From: Lactobacillus sp. ESL0785
GTDB lineage: Bacteria > Bacillota > Bacilli > Lactobacillales > Lactobacillaceae
Direction: 5' to 3'
Length of the DNA: 64,000 nt
NCBI RefSeq assembly: GCF_029395455.1
Contig: NZ_CP113916.1
Location: 868,001 to 932,000 of the forward strand
The notes under the pieces are model-generated. The model made no database searches, had not been told where the DNA came from, and saw nothing but the letters and a program-made list of their open reading frames with translations. Position 1 is the stretch's first letter; every line of letters begins with the position of its first letter. A program made the translations under genes and the position numbers. Of this stretch, positions 1 through 7,369 are shown piece after piece.

Positions 1-423
1 ATAAACTCGCTGTTCCAAATTATAGACTTTGCGTTCTAGCGATGAAATCCGCTGAATAATCGCCATATTAGTTGAACTTTCAGCGTCAGGTTCACTAGCA
101 AAATCCGTAAAATCATGGGTTCTACTGCTGCTTGGCGTATAAGTGCGAATAGTATCTTGATCTTGCTGATTTTGCGTAGGTGCTACCTCAATTTTAGCAG
201 TATTACTTGCTGCTTTCTTTTTTTGATCAGAAATTAATTCGCCTTGTAATTTACCTAATTGACCGTACAAGTCTTCAATAATTTGCTCGAATGTGTCATA
301 ATCAGCAATTACTTTGTCTAAAAATGCGTCGACTTCATCAGGATCAATACCTTTAACTTTGGTTCTAAACTGTTTTTTTAAAATATCCTGTGTGGATAAT
401 TGAATATCATTTAAATCTGCCAT
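1..423 (-). CDS. gpsB: Cell-division protein GpsB (partial, 3' end off the left edge)
   Basis: DivIVA/GpsB-family cytosolic adaptor that links septal and peripheral wall synthesis by binding penicillin-binding proteins and other division proteins. The frame is open from ATG at 423 to base 1 with no stop, giving 141 visible residues. The N-terminal part carries the DivIVA-type signature (ILKKQFRTKVKGIDPDEVDAF, around residues 14-34) and continues as a coiled coil. A polar Gln/Asp/Ser linker follows (about 70-115), then a short C-terminal helical segment ending LEQRVY at the edge, so probably only a few residues are missing. An AGGAG lies about 11 nt upstream of the ATG. It is downstream of ypsA on the same strand, the usual Bacillales/Lactobacillales pairing. 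Confidence 0.9.
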   Translation of the reverse strand, partial: MADLNDIQLSTQDILKKQFRTKVKGIDPDEVDAFLDKVIADYDTFEQIIEDLYGQLGKLQGELISDQKKKAASNTAKIEVAPTQNQQDQDTIRTYTPSSSRTHDFTDFASEPDAESSTNMAIIQRISSLERKVYNLEQRVY

Positions 424-514
424 TATGATGACAACTCCTTTATCATACACCTTCATTTTAGCAAAAATAACGCGCTCTTAAAACCAAAATTACAACTTTA
501 GGGAAAGTTTAAAA

Positions 515-1084
515 TTATTCAGAAAATTTATTTTCAGTCATATTTTCTTGATACTCTGTTGCGGCATCTTGTAAATCATAAAAATCAATTAATTCTAGCG
601 GATAATCCTTGGTTTCTTGATATTTTTTAATTAAATTATAGTCAAACTTGGGTTTACCCGGATTTTCTGAATCGTAAATCATTAATGCCTTATCTGTATG
701 TAGCAGCATAAAATTTTGATAATTACGCAGTTGCACTGGACTTTGATAAGGCTGATTTGAAGTTGAAGCAAAAAAATCAGCTTGTTCTTTCATATTAAGG
801 AAGCGATCTTGATTAGCTTCATTCCAGCGCTTAGCAAATCCTTCGTAGGGAGTAATGATTGATACGTGTAGCGGATAAGTATTACGCAATTCTATTGCGA
901 CCTCACTTGCCCACTGTTCAACGCCTAGATTAGCACCGGTAATTACCCAATCAAGCTGCCCATCTTCTAACTGTGCTGTCATCCGCTTTTTAAGAACTAG
1001 TTTAATAATTTTAATTTTCGGGTCTTTATTGCCAAAAGTATTCAATTCATAATTACGATATCCAGTAATCCATAATCGTTGCAT
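515..1084 (-). CDS. ypsA: YpsA family protein (DUF1273, SLOG superfamily)
   Basis: Cytosolic protein of the YpsA/DUF1273 family, a Rossmann-like SLOG fold related to TIGR00725 and DprA-type nucleotide-binding proteins. In B. subtilis YpsA is linked to cell division, but its biochemistry is unsettled. What I see is a family-typical N-terminus (MQRLWITGYRNYELNTF), a glycine-containing segment DWVITGANLGVEQWA near residues 45-59 that is likely the nucleotide-binding loop, and a length of 189 residues normal for the family. It sits directly upstream of gpsB and diverges from recU with about 70 nt between the starts. The AGGAG is about 14 nt from the ATG, a rather long spacing. Confidence 0.88.
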   Translation of the reverse strand: MQRLWITGYRNYELNTFGNKDPKIKIIKLVLKKRMTAQLEDGQLDWVITGANLGVEQWASEVAIELRNTYPLHVSIITPYEGFAKRWNEANQDRFLNMKEQADFFASTSNQPYQSPVQLRNYQNFMLLHTDKALMIYDSENPGKPKFDYNLIKKYQETKDYPLELIDFYDLQDAATEYQENMTENKFSE

Positions 1085-1128
1085 AGTGAAATAGGTGGCT
1101 CCTTATTCAAAAATTTTTCCTTTATTGC

Positions 1129-1134
1129 TATAAT
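1129..1134 (+). promoter_or_regulatory. Probable -10 box of the recU-pbp1A promoter
   Basis: A perfect TATAAT sits 20 nt before the preferred recU start, between the divergent ypsA and recU genes. No convincing -35 is visible 17 nt upstream. It argues against the longer recU frame that begins upstream at 1079, because transcription would start near 1141. Confidence 0.5.
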
Positions 1135-1153
1135 GCTAGCAGGAGTGAGATTG

Positions 1154-1789
1154 ATGGTCAAATATCCAAGCGGTAGTTTAGCTGCATTTCGTAAATCAAC
1201 CGAGGAATCTAAAATTCGTAAAAATTTTCATCATCAAAAGAATGTTAATTTTTCTGGACGTGGGATGACTCTTGAACAAATGATTAACGAGTCAAATAAA
1301 TATTATCGCTTAAAAGAAATTGCGGTTGTTCACAAGAAGCCAACCCCAATTCAAATTGTTAAAGTTGATTATCCTAAACGTTCAAGGGCTGTTATTCGTG
1401 AAGCATATTTTCGCCAAGAGTCCACAACGGATTATAATGGTGTATATCGAGGTTATTATCTAGACTTTGAGGCCAAAGAAACGAAGAACAAAACTAACTT
1501 TCCCTTAAAGAATTTTCATGAACACCAAATAGTTCATTTAGCGGAATGCTTAAAGCAAAAAGGTATTTGCTTTACGATTATTGGCTTTACAAGTTTGAAG
1601 CGGTATTTTGTTACCCCGGCTAGTTTTATCATTAAAGCATGGTGGACCAAGGATAAAAGTTCAGTGACTTTACCCGAGGTGGAAAAATGGTCAGTTGAAA
1701 TAAAGAGTGGCTTTCAGCCAACTTTACCTTATTTAATTGCAGTTGATTGTTTTATTGCAGATAGGAAAATGAATAATGACAAACAGTAA
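1154..1789 (+). CDS. recU: Holliday junction resolvase RecU
   Basis: Structure-specific endonuclease that resolves Holliday junctions in recombinational repair and chromosome segregation. The protein is 211 residues with this start, close to the usual 200-210. Motifs seen: GRGMTLE (36-42), DYNGVYRG (93-100) and DFEAKET (104-110), which supplies the acidic residues and lysine of the nuclease core. The start is ATG 1154, with AGGAG at 1141-1145; an in-frame extension to 1079 would run back into the ypsA start and lacks a ribosome site. It overlaps the pbp1A start by 14 nt, the classic Firmicute recU-ponA pairing, which couples the two translationally. Confidence 0.95.
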   Translation: MVKYPSGSLAAFRKSTEESKIRKNFHHQKNVNFSGRGMTLEQMINESNKYYRLKEIAVVHKKPTPIQIVKVDYPKRSRAVIREAYFRQESTTDYNGVYRGYYLDFEAKETKNKTNFPLKNFHEHQIVHLAECLKQKGICFTIIGFTSLKRYFVTPASFIIKAWWTKDKSSVTLPEVEKWSVEIKSGFQPTLPYLIAVDCFIADRKMNNDKQ

Positions 1790-4136
1790 TTATAATTCAA
1801 ATAATCAGCACCAATCGCGTAAGGAGTATCGACAAAAGCAACCAAAACCTTTATGGCGGCGAATTATTAAGTGGTGCTTTTTAACCGCATTTTTATTAGT
1901 GGTTTTTGGTATCGGTCTTTTTGCTTATTATGCCAAAAGCGCACCTAATATCAGTCAAACCCAGCTTGAAAGCGGCGGTTCGTCGGGACTATATACAACT
2001 AGTGGTAAATTTTTATTATCATTAGGTTCAGAAAAGCGTCTCTATGTTAAAGACAGTCCCAAGATGCAATTATTAAAAGACGCGATTGTTTCAGTTGAAG
2101 ATAAACGTTTTTATAAGGATAAGTTGGGAATTGATCCAATTAGAATTGTGGGTTCTATGTTGACTAATGCTCAAAGCAAGAGTATCGCGGCTGGTGGTTC
2201 AACCATTACTCAGCAGCTTGTCAAATTGACCGTTTTTTCAACGGATGCTTCGCAACGGACATTAAGGCGAAAAGCTCAAGAAGCATGGCTGGCAATGAAA
2301 GTACAACGCGAATATTCTCATGACCAGATTCTTGAATTTTATATTAATAAGGTTTACATGAATTATGGCAATTATGGTATGGGCACAGCAGCGAATTACT
2401 ATTATGGTAAGAATATTGGGCAACTGGATTTAGCTCAAACAGCACTTCTGGCCGGGATGCCTAATCGACCAACTGCTTATAACCCTTATCTGTACCCTAA
2501 GCTTGCTAAATATCGGCGAAATTTAGTATTACGGGCAATGCTTGATAATCATAAAATTACCCGCCAACAATATAATGATGCTCACCGCGAAAGCATTAAA
2601 AAAGGATTGAAGCATCATAGTCAAAAGGAACAATCAAACTTGCGTAAGATTGATGATCCTTATATCAAAGAAGCAATTGCTGAAGTTCAGGCTAAAGGCT
2701 TCGATCCTTATCGCGATAATCTTAAAATCACGGTTAACATTAATCAAAAAGCCCAGAACCAACTATATAAATTAGCTAATAACGGTCAAGTGCCATTTAC
2801 TAGTGATCAAATGCAAATCGGAGCAACCGTTGTTGATCCTAGCAGCGGTCACGTGATTGCAATTATTGGCGGCCGGCACTTACCTTCTTCCGTTCAGCTC
2901 GGCCTTGATCGTGCTGTTCAAACTAGCCGCTCAACTGGATCATCAATTAAGCCAGTACTTGATTACGGCCCCGCTATTCAATATCTTAATTGGTCAACTG
3001 CCAAAATGCTTGATGATAGTAAATATTATTATCCCGGAACTAACGTTCAACTATATGATTGGGACAACAAGTATGACGGAATGATGACAATGCGCCATGC
3101 ATTGGAGCAATCACGGAATGTTCCAGCAGTTAAAACACTAAAGGAAGTTGGTGTACCACGAGCTGCTAAATTTGCTCGGCGGTTGGGCATTAATGTGCCA
3201 ACTAATTCTGGCCTATCGGTTGCTATTGGGGCTAATGCATCTAGTATGCAAATGGCTGGTGCTTTTAGTGCTTTTGCTACATTGGGTGTGTATCATAAAC
3301 CACAGTTTGTTTCGAAAATTGAGACACCTGATGGTTTAACAAGAAATTACGATTCAGCCGGTGTTCGGGTTATGAGTAAGTCAACAGCCTACATGATTAC
3401 GGATATGCTTAAGGGTGTTATCAAGAATGGGTCTGGTACTAGTGCTAAAATTCCTGGTTTGCATCAAGCTGGCAAAACTGGTTCAGTTAAGTATTCTGAA
3501 CAAGATTTAGCTCGCTATCCTGCTTATGCAGCAACACCTAAAGATTCTTGGTTTGTTGGCTATACCCCTAGTTATGTAATGGGCGTATGGACAGGATATG
3601 ATAACTTAAAAGATGGGACCGTTTCTGGTATTGGTCAACAGTCAGCCCAACTAATCTATAAGAGCATGATGTCTTATTTAATGCAGAACAAAGCAAATAT
3701 TGATTGGCAAAAACCAGATTCAGTAATTCGTGCTAAAATTGCTAAGAATTCTAATCCACCAGAAGTTTCGGCAACTGGACAATGGCAATTATTTGTTCGT
3801 GGTCATGCTCCAGCAGGTATTGTCGATGATAGTAGTGATTATGATGAAGACGACGAACAAGCTGATACTAATAGTTCTAGCTCAACAACTAATACGCAGC
3901 AAAATCATGCAATTAGTCGGCGCCGTACACAAAACGGTTCCTCTGCTCAATCAACTCAGGGGCAACATAATTCCAATACTAATCATAATACTGATGACCA
4001 TCATACTAGTCAGTCGCAAGAAAACCAAAGCCAACAGCAACATGGTACAAATAATCAGACTGGTAATGAAACTAATCATAATCAAAATAATTCTCCAGTT
4101 ACTGCACCTAATCAGCAGCATAATAATGGTCATTAA
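1776..4136 (+). CDS. pbp1A: Class A penicillin-binding protein 1A
   Basis: Bifunctional membrane-anchored peptidoglycan glycosyltransferase and transpeptidase (class A PBP, PonA type). Order in the 786 residues: short cytoplasmic tail, one membrane segment (about 33-52), GT51 glycosyltransferase domain with EDKRF (108-112) and GGSTITQQ (140-147), then the penicillin-binding transpeptidase with SSIK active site (serine 389, lysine 392), SRN (446-448) and KTG (567-569). From about 684 to the end there is a roughly 100-residue low-complexity tail rich in Asn, Gln, Ser and His with an acidic start (DYDEDDE). The start overlaps recU by 14 nt. A bidirectional terminator follows. Confidence 0.95.
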   Translation: MTNSNYNSNNQHQSRKEYRQKQPKPLWRRIIKWCFLTAFLLVVFGIGLFAYYAKSAPNISQTQLESGGSSGLYTTSGKFLLSLGSEKRLYVKDSPKMQLLKDAIVSVEDKRFYKDKLGIDPIRIVGSMLTNAQSKSIAAGGSTITQQLVKLTVFSTDASQRTLRRKAQEAWLAMKVQREYSHDQILEFYINKVYMNYGNYGMGTAANYYYGKNIGQLDLAQTALLAGMPNRPTAYNPYLYPKLAKYRRNLVLRAMLDNHKITRQQYNDAHRESIKKGLKHHSQKEQSNLRKIDDPYIKEAIAEVQAKGFDPYRDNLKITVNINQKAQNQLYKLANNGQVPFTSDQMQIGATVVDPSSGHVIAIIGGRHLPSSVQLGLDRAVQTSRSTGSSIKPVLDYGPAIQYLNWSTAKMLDDSKYYYPGTNVQLYDWDNKYDGMMTMRHALEQSRNVPAVKTLKEVGVPRAAKFARRLGINVPTNSGLSVAIGANASSMQMAGAFSAFATLGVYHKPQFVSKIETPDGLTRNYDSAGVRVMSKSTAYMITDMLKGVIKNGSGTSAKIPGLHQAGKTGSVKYSEQDLARYPAYAATPKDSWFVGYTPSYVMGVWTGYDNLKDGTVSGIGQQSAQLIYKSMMSYLMQNKANIDWQKPDSVIRAKIAKNSNPPEVSATGQWQLFVRGHAPAGIVDDSSDYDEDDEQADTNSSSSTTNTQQNHAISRRRTQNGSSAQSTQGQHNSNTNHNTDDHHTSQSQENQSQQQHGTNNQTGNETNHNQNNSPVTAPNQQHNNGH

Positions 4137-4140
4137 TTCT

Positions 4141-4179
4141 AAAAAAAGCGCTTGGCTATTTTAGCCAGCGCTTTTTTTG
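4141..4179. terminator. Bidirectional rho-independent terminator between pbp1A and nth
   Basis: A hairpin with an AGCGCT outer stem, a GGCT/AGCC inner stem and an ATTTT loop is flanked by an A run on the left and seven T on the right. It therefore works for pbp1A on the plus strand and for the convergent dnaD-nth transcript on the minus strand. Confidence 0.85.
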
Positions 4180-4182
4180 TAT

Positions 4183-4806
4183 TTATTTTAGATATGTATA
4201 AGGATCTTCTTTATCGCGAGCAGTCATTGAATAACGTCCGAATAAAATCATGGCATGATGCGTATGGATCCATTCATCCGCTGGCAAAATTTCTTCAAGT
4301 CGCTTTTCAATTTCAAGTGGTTTAGCATCTTGCGGTACAATGTGGAAGCGCTTGGAAATTCGCGAAACATGGGTGTCAACCGCGATTGCCGGCACACCAA
4401 AGCCATCAGCTAAAACGACATTAGCAGTTTTAACGCCAACACCTGGCAAAGTAACCAGAGTTTTCTTATCCTCGGGAATTTGACAATGATATTTGTCTAC
4501 TAGTATTTTTGCAGTTGCTTTAAGATGTTTAGCCTTGGAATGATATAAGCCAATTTTAGAAATATGGTCTTCAATTTCGGCAATTGTGGCCTGAGAAAGT
4601 TCAATCGGTGTCGGATAATCTCTGATAAATTCAGGCATTACGCGATTAACCATCTTATCAGTTGTTTGGGCGCTCATTAATACAGCACACAGCAAGTGAA
4701 AATTATTGTCCCAGATAAGCTCACTCTTGGCATCTGGATACATTTGGTTAATCTTTCTGAGTACTTTACGTGCTTCTGCAGTAGTTAATAATTTCTCTTC
4801 TGTCAT
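4183..4806 (-). CDS. nth: Endonuclease III lacking the Fe-S cluster motif
   Basis: Base-excision-repair glycosylase/AP lyase for oxidised pyrimidines (HhH-GPD superfamily). The hairpin-helix-hairpin LPGVGVKTA (120-128) supplies the catalytic lysine (K126), and VDTHV supplies the catalytic aspartate (D144). At 207 residues it is slightly short. The C-terminus after FGRYS reads TARDKEDPYTYLK and then stops: the C-x6-C-x2-C-x5-C loop that holds the [4Fe-4S] cluster in E. coli and B. subtilis Nth is absent, and only two cysteines (40 and 108) occur anywhere. It lies one base downstream of dnaD, as in Bacillus. Confidence 0.9.
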   Translation of the reverse strand: MTEEKLLTTAEARKVLRKINQMYPDAKSELIWDNNFHLLCAVLMSAQTTDKMVNRVMPEFIRDYPTPIELSQATIAEIEDHISKIGLYHSKAKHLKATAKILVDKYHCQIPEDKKTLVTLPGVGVKTANVVLADGFGVPAIAVDTHVSRISKRFHIVPQDAKPLEIEKRLEEILPADEWIHTHHAMILFGRYSMTARDKEDPYTYLK

Positions 4807-5448
4807 TTACCGGTTCCTTTGTAAAAATTTTTGCACTTGAGCAACTGTCTTTAAGTTATTTCTTTGCCAATTAAGTAAGATACGATCAACATATTTTAGG
4901 CTGTATGCTTGCGCTAAAACAGCTTCACGTAAAGCTAATTTAATAATCTTGGGATCATAATGATCAACACTAAGCCAAGCAGAAATTTCTTCACGCTCAA
5001 TCGGACTCAAATAGCGCCCAAATTCAATTTCAAATTGTCGTGTTAGTGCATTAACCGGATTATTATCTAGACTATCGCTGATTTTAGTAGTTAGGGTTGA
5101 TTTATCCTGTACTACAATATTTTGTGCTAAAAAATCATCTAACTTTTGATATAATGCAGCAAGATTATAATAATTTCCAATACGCCCTTGCTGATCGGTT
5201 AATTGATCAATAGTCAAGCAGCCCTGATCAATTAAACTTTGAATTAAATTAGCAATATCACTGGTTGACAAGTTAGTGTTAGCAGCAATTTGTTCGTTAG
5301 TTGGAAAATTTTCACCCTTTTGGGAAAATGCTTCCAACTGAATAATTAAAATTAATTCTGCATCACTAATTTTGAGTTGTGGATAGTAAGCGATTAAACC
5401 ATTTTGTAATGTTGTAAAACCTAATTTACGAAAAGTATTATAATGCAA
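4807..5448 (-). CDS. dnaD: Replication initiation/restart protein DnaD
   Basis: DnaD-family protein that remodels DNA at oriC and stalled forks and helps load the replicative helicase in low-GC Firmicutes. The 213 residues divide into an N-terminal winged helix (about 1-105) and a C-terminal DnaB_2/DnaD domain (about 130-205) with the family's YxxxIxxxW-type ending, seen as YVDRILLNW. It is immediately followed by nth and preceded by asnS, the same dnaD context as in B. subtilis. A terminator hairpin stands between asnS and dnaD, so its expression probably depends on readthrough or a local promoter. Confidence 0.9.
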   Translation of the reverse strand: MHYNTFRKLGFTTLQNGLIAYYPQLKISDAELILIIQLEAFSQKGENFPTNEQIAANTNLSTSDIANLIQSLIDQGCLTIDQLTDQQGRIGNYYNLAALYQKLDDFLAQNIVVQDKSTLTTKISDSLDNNPVNALTRQFEIEFGRYLSPIEREEISAWLSVDHYDPKIIKLALREAVLAQAYSLKYVDRILLNWQRNNLKTVAQVQKFLQRNR

Positions 5449-5465
5449 ATTAAATTCGCTCCTTT

Positions 5466-5500
5466 AAAAAAGTTGAACTAAAAATTTAGTTCAACTTTTT
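5466..5500 (-). terminator. Terminator downstream of asnS
   Basis: A near-perfect hairpin with 16-bp arms (AAAAAGTTGAACTAAA paired with its complement around a 2-3 nt turn) lies 21 nt past the asnS stop and in front of dnaD. Both flanks end in A or T runs. It probably attenuates rather than fully separates the two genes, because no strong dnaD promoter is visible. Confidence 0.75.
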
Positions 5501-5521
5501 AATTATATTTTATTTATAATT

Positions 5522-6820
5522 TTACGGCTCAATACGGTTAATCATTCTTGGGAATGGAATTGCTTCACGAACATGGTCTAGCTTACAGATCCATGCAATT
5601 ACTCGTTCGAAGCCCATACCAAAGCCTGAGTGTGGCACACTACCATACTTACGCAAGTCAAGGTACCAACTGTAATCAGCTTCGTTTAAGCCAGCTTCAG
5701 CAATTTGCTTCTTTAAAATTTCATAATCACTTTCACGCTCTGAGCCACCCATGATTTCACCATAACCTTCAGGTGCCAAAACATCAGCACAAAGGTATTC
5801 CTTAGGATTATCTGGATTCTTCTTCATGTAAAATGGCTTAATTGCAGTTGGATAGTTAACGATGAAGAATGGGCGGTCAAATTTTTCAGAAATATAAGCC
5901 TCATCAGGTGCACCAAAGTCGTCACCCCACTTGAAATCACGGCCACCTTCCTGCAATAGTTTAACAGCATCATCATAAGATAGACGCTGGTAATTACCTT
6001 GAGCAGCTGGTTCCAGCTTTTTAGGATCACGGCCAAGAAGTTCTAATTCATATTGGCAGTTAGCTAAAACTTGCTCAACAACGTAAGTCAAAAATCTTTC
6101 TTGAATATCGAGTGATTCATCTTGGTGCATCCAAGCCATTTCTGGCTCCATCATCCAAAATTCAGTTAAATGACGGCGCGTCTTAGATTCTTCGGCTCTA
6201 AAGGTAGGACCGAAGGTAAAAATCTTACCAAATGCTTCGGCACCAACTTCGCCATATAATTGTCCTGATTGTGATAGATATGCGTCACCGCCAAAATATT
6301 CGGTATGGAATAATTCTGTCGTCCCTTCAGGTGCTGAATGCATAAAAATAGGCGCGTCAAATTTAACAAAGCCTTCGTTTTCAAAAAAGTCAACGGTTGC
6401 CTTGAAAATAACGTTTCTAATACGCATAATTGCGAATGGTCGTCTACTTCTTAACCATAAATGACGGTGGTCAAGCAAAAAGTCGATTCCATGTTCTTTA
6501 TTGGCAATTGGATAACCTTCGGTGTTAGTAACAACTTTTAAATCTGAAATTTGAATTTCATAACCAAAGTGTGACCGTTCATCTTGATGAACAGTTCCTT
6601 TAATATAAAAGCTAGCTTCTTGATGCAGCGATTTTGCTGTTTCAAAAACCTCATCAGATACATCATTTTTTCGGATAACTCCTTGGAAAAATGCGGTACC
6701 ATCACGTAATTGCAGGAAAACAATCTTTCCACTTGAACGTTTGTCTGTCAGCCAAACATGCATTTCGACTTCTTCGTCGACATGTTTGGAACAATCTCTA
6801 ATTGAAATTAATTCTGTCAT
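5522..6820 (-). CDS. asnS: Asparaginyl-tRNA synthetase
   Basis: Class IIb aminoacyl-tRNA synthetase charging tRNA-Asn with asparagine in the cytosol. The 432 residues fit the family: an N-terminal OB-fold anticodon-binding domain (about 15-105), then the catalytic core with motif 2 [16 protein letters not shown] and the C-terminal motif 3 [12 protein letters not shown]. The motif 2 loop with ESKTRRH and the short length distinguish AsnS from AspS, which is encoded elsewhere in the window. No T-box leader is present; only 66 nt separate it from ypmB. Confidence 0.97.
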   Translation of the reverse strand: MTELISIRDCSKHVDEEVEMHVWLTDKRSSGKIVFLQLRDGTAFFQGVIRKNDVSDEVFETAKSLHQEASFYIKGTVHQDERSHFGYEIQISDLKVVTNTEGYPIANKEHGIDFLLDHRHLWLRSRRPFAIMRIRNVIFKATVDFFENEGFVKFDAPIFMHSAPEGTTELFHTEYFGGDAYLSQSGQLYGEVGAEAFGKIFTFGPTFRAEESKTRRHLTEFWMMEPEMAWMHQDESLDIQERFLTYVVEQVLANCQYELELLGRDPKKLEPAAQGNYQRLSYDDAVKLLQEGGRDFKWGDDFGAPDEAYISEKFDRPFFIVNYPTAIKPFYMKKNPDNPKEYLCADVLAPEGYGEIMGGSERESDYEILKKQIAEAGLNEADYSWYLDLRKYGSVPHSGFGMGFERVIAWICKLDHVREAIPFPRMINRIEP

Positions 6821-6886
6821 AAATCCCTAATTCACTTTCCTTATTATATCAAGTTAATCATACCAAAGTTTTGCCATTTACGCGAC

Positions 6887-7369
6887 TTAACCTACTAAAT
6901 TTCCATTTTTAAATTCATATAATTTGTAATTATAACTGCCAGAGGAATTTTTAGCTGTAACTTCCCAAACGGCACGTCCCCGGTACCAGCCAAGGTTAAC
7001 TTGACTAATTTTGCCAGTAGCTCCCTGAGCCTTAAACTTACTTCTAATGGCAGCTTCACTAACACCCTTTTTAGTGGGAAATAAATAGCCCTTTTTAGAT
7101 CCAGGCAAATAGATAAAGTAATAGCTGCCTTTCTTGCCGCTGCCCTTAAGGGAATAGCTGTTAATTCCGCGGTCAAGATGGTAATAGGTTTGTACGCGTG
7201 TAATCGGCGTCTTCTCTGTTGCAATTCGGCTTACTTCCTGCATTTCACCTTGAGCAGGTTTACCAGCCTTATAAAAAATAACAACTGTTAAACAATATGC
7301 CAATATGATAACTACTATTAGCCAAATTATAAATTTGATCGTTTGTCTTGTATCGTCTTTAATCATCAT
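6887..7369 (-). CDS. ypmB: TseB/YpmB-like membrane-anchored protein (DUF5590)
   Basis: Small protein with one N-terminal membrane segment (about 11-30) and an extracytoplasmic domain of about 125 residues. B. subtilis YpmB, renamed TseB, works with a class B PBP in cell elongation; extending that role here is inference from family and synteny. Two adjacent ATG codons (7369 and 7366) are possible starts, both inside the end of dinG, overlapping it by up to 11 nt. In Bacillus the order is dinG-ypmB-aspB-asnS; here aspB is missing between ypmB and asnS. Confidence 0.8.
   Translation of the reverse strand: MMIKDDTRQTIKFIIWLIVVIILAYCLTVVIFYKAGKPAQGEMQEVSRIATEKTPITRVQTYYHLDRGINSYSLKGSGKKGSYYFIYLPGSKKGYLFPTKKGVSEAAIRSKFKAQGATGKISQVNLGWYRGRAVWEVTAKNSSGSYNYKLYEFKNGNLVG

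Noticed and set aside
1079..1153. N-terminal extension of recU into the ypsA start
   Set aside because: A TATAAT and an AGGAG lie inside it, and homology begins at ATG 1154.
3730..4164. 144-codon open frame overlapping the end of pbp1A in another frame
   Set aside because: It is produced by the repetitive AAT/CAT/CAA codons of the PBP1A tail; composition is artificial (Ile, Leu, Met runs) and pbp1A is certain.
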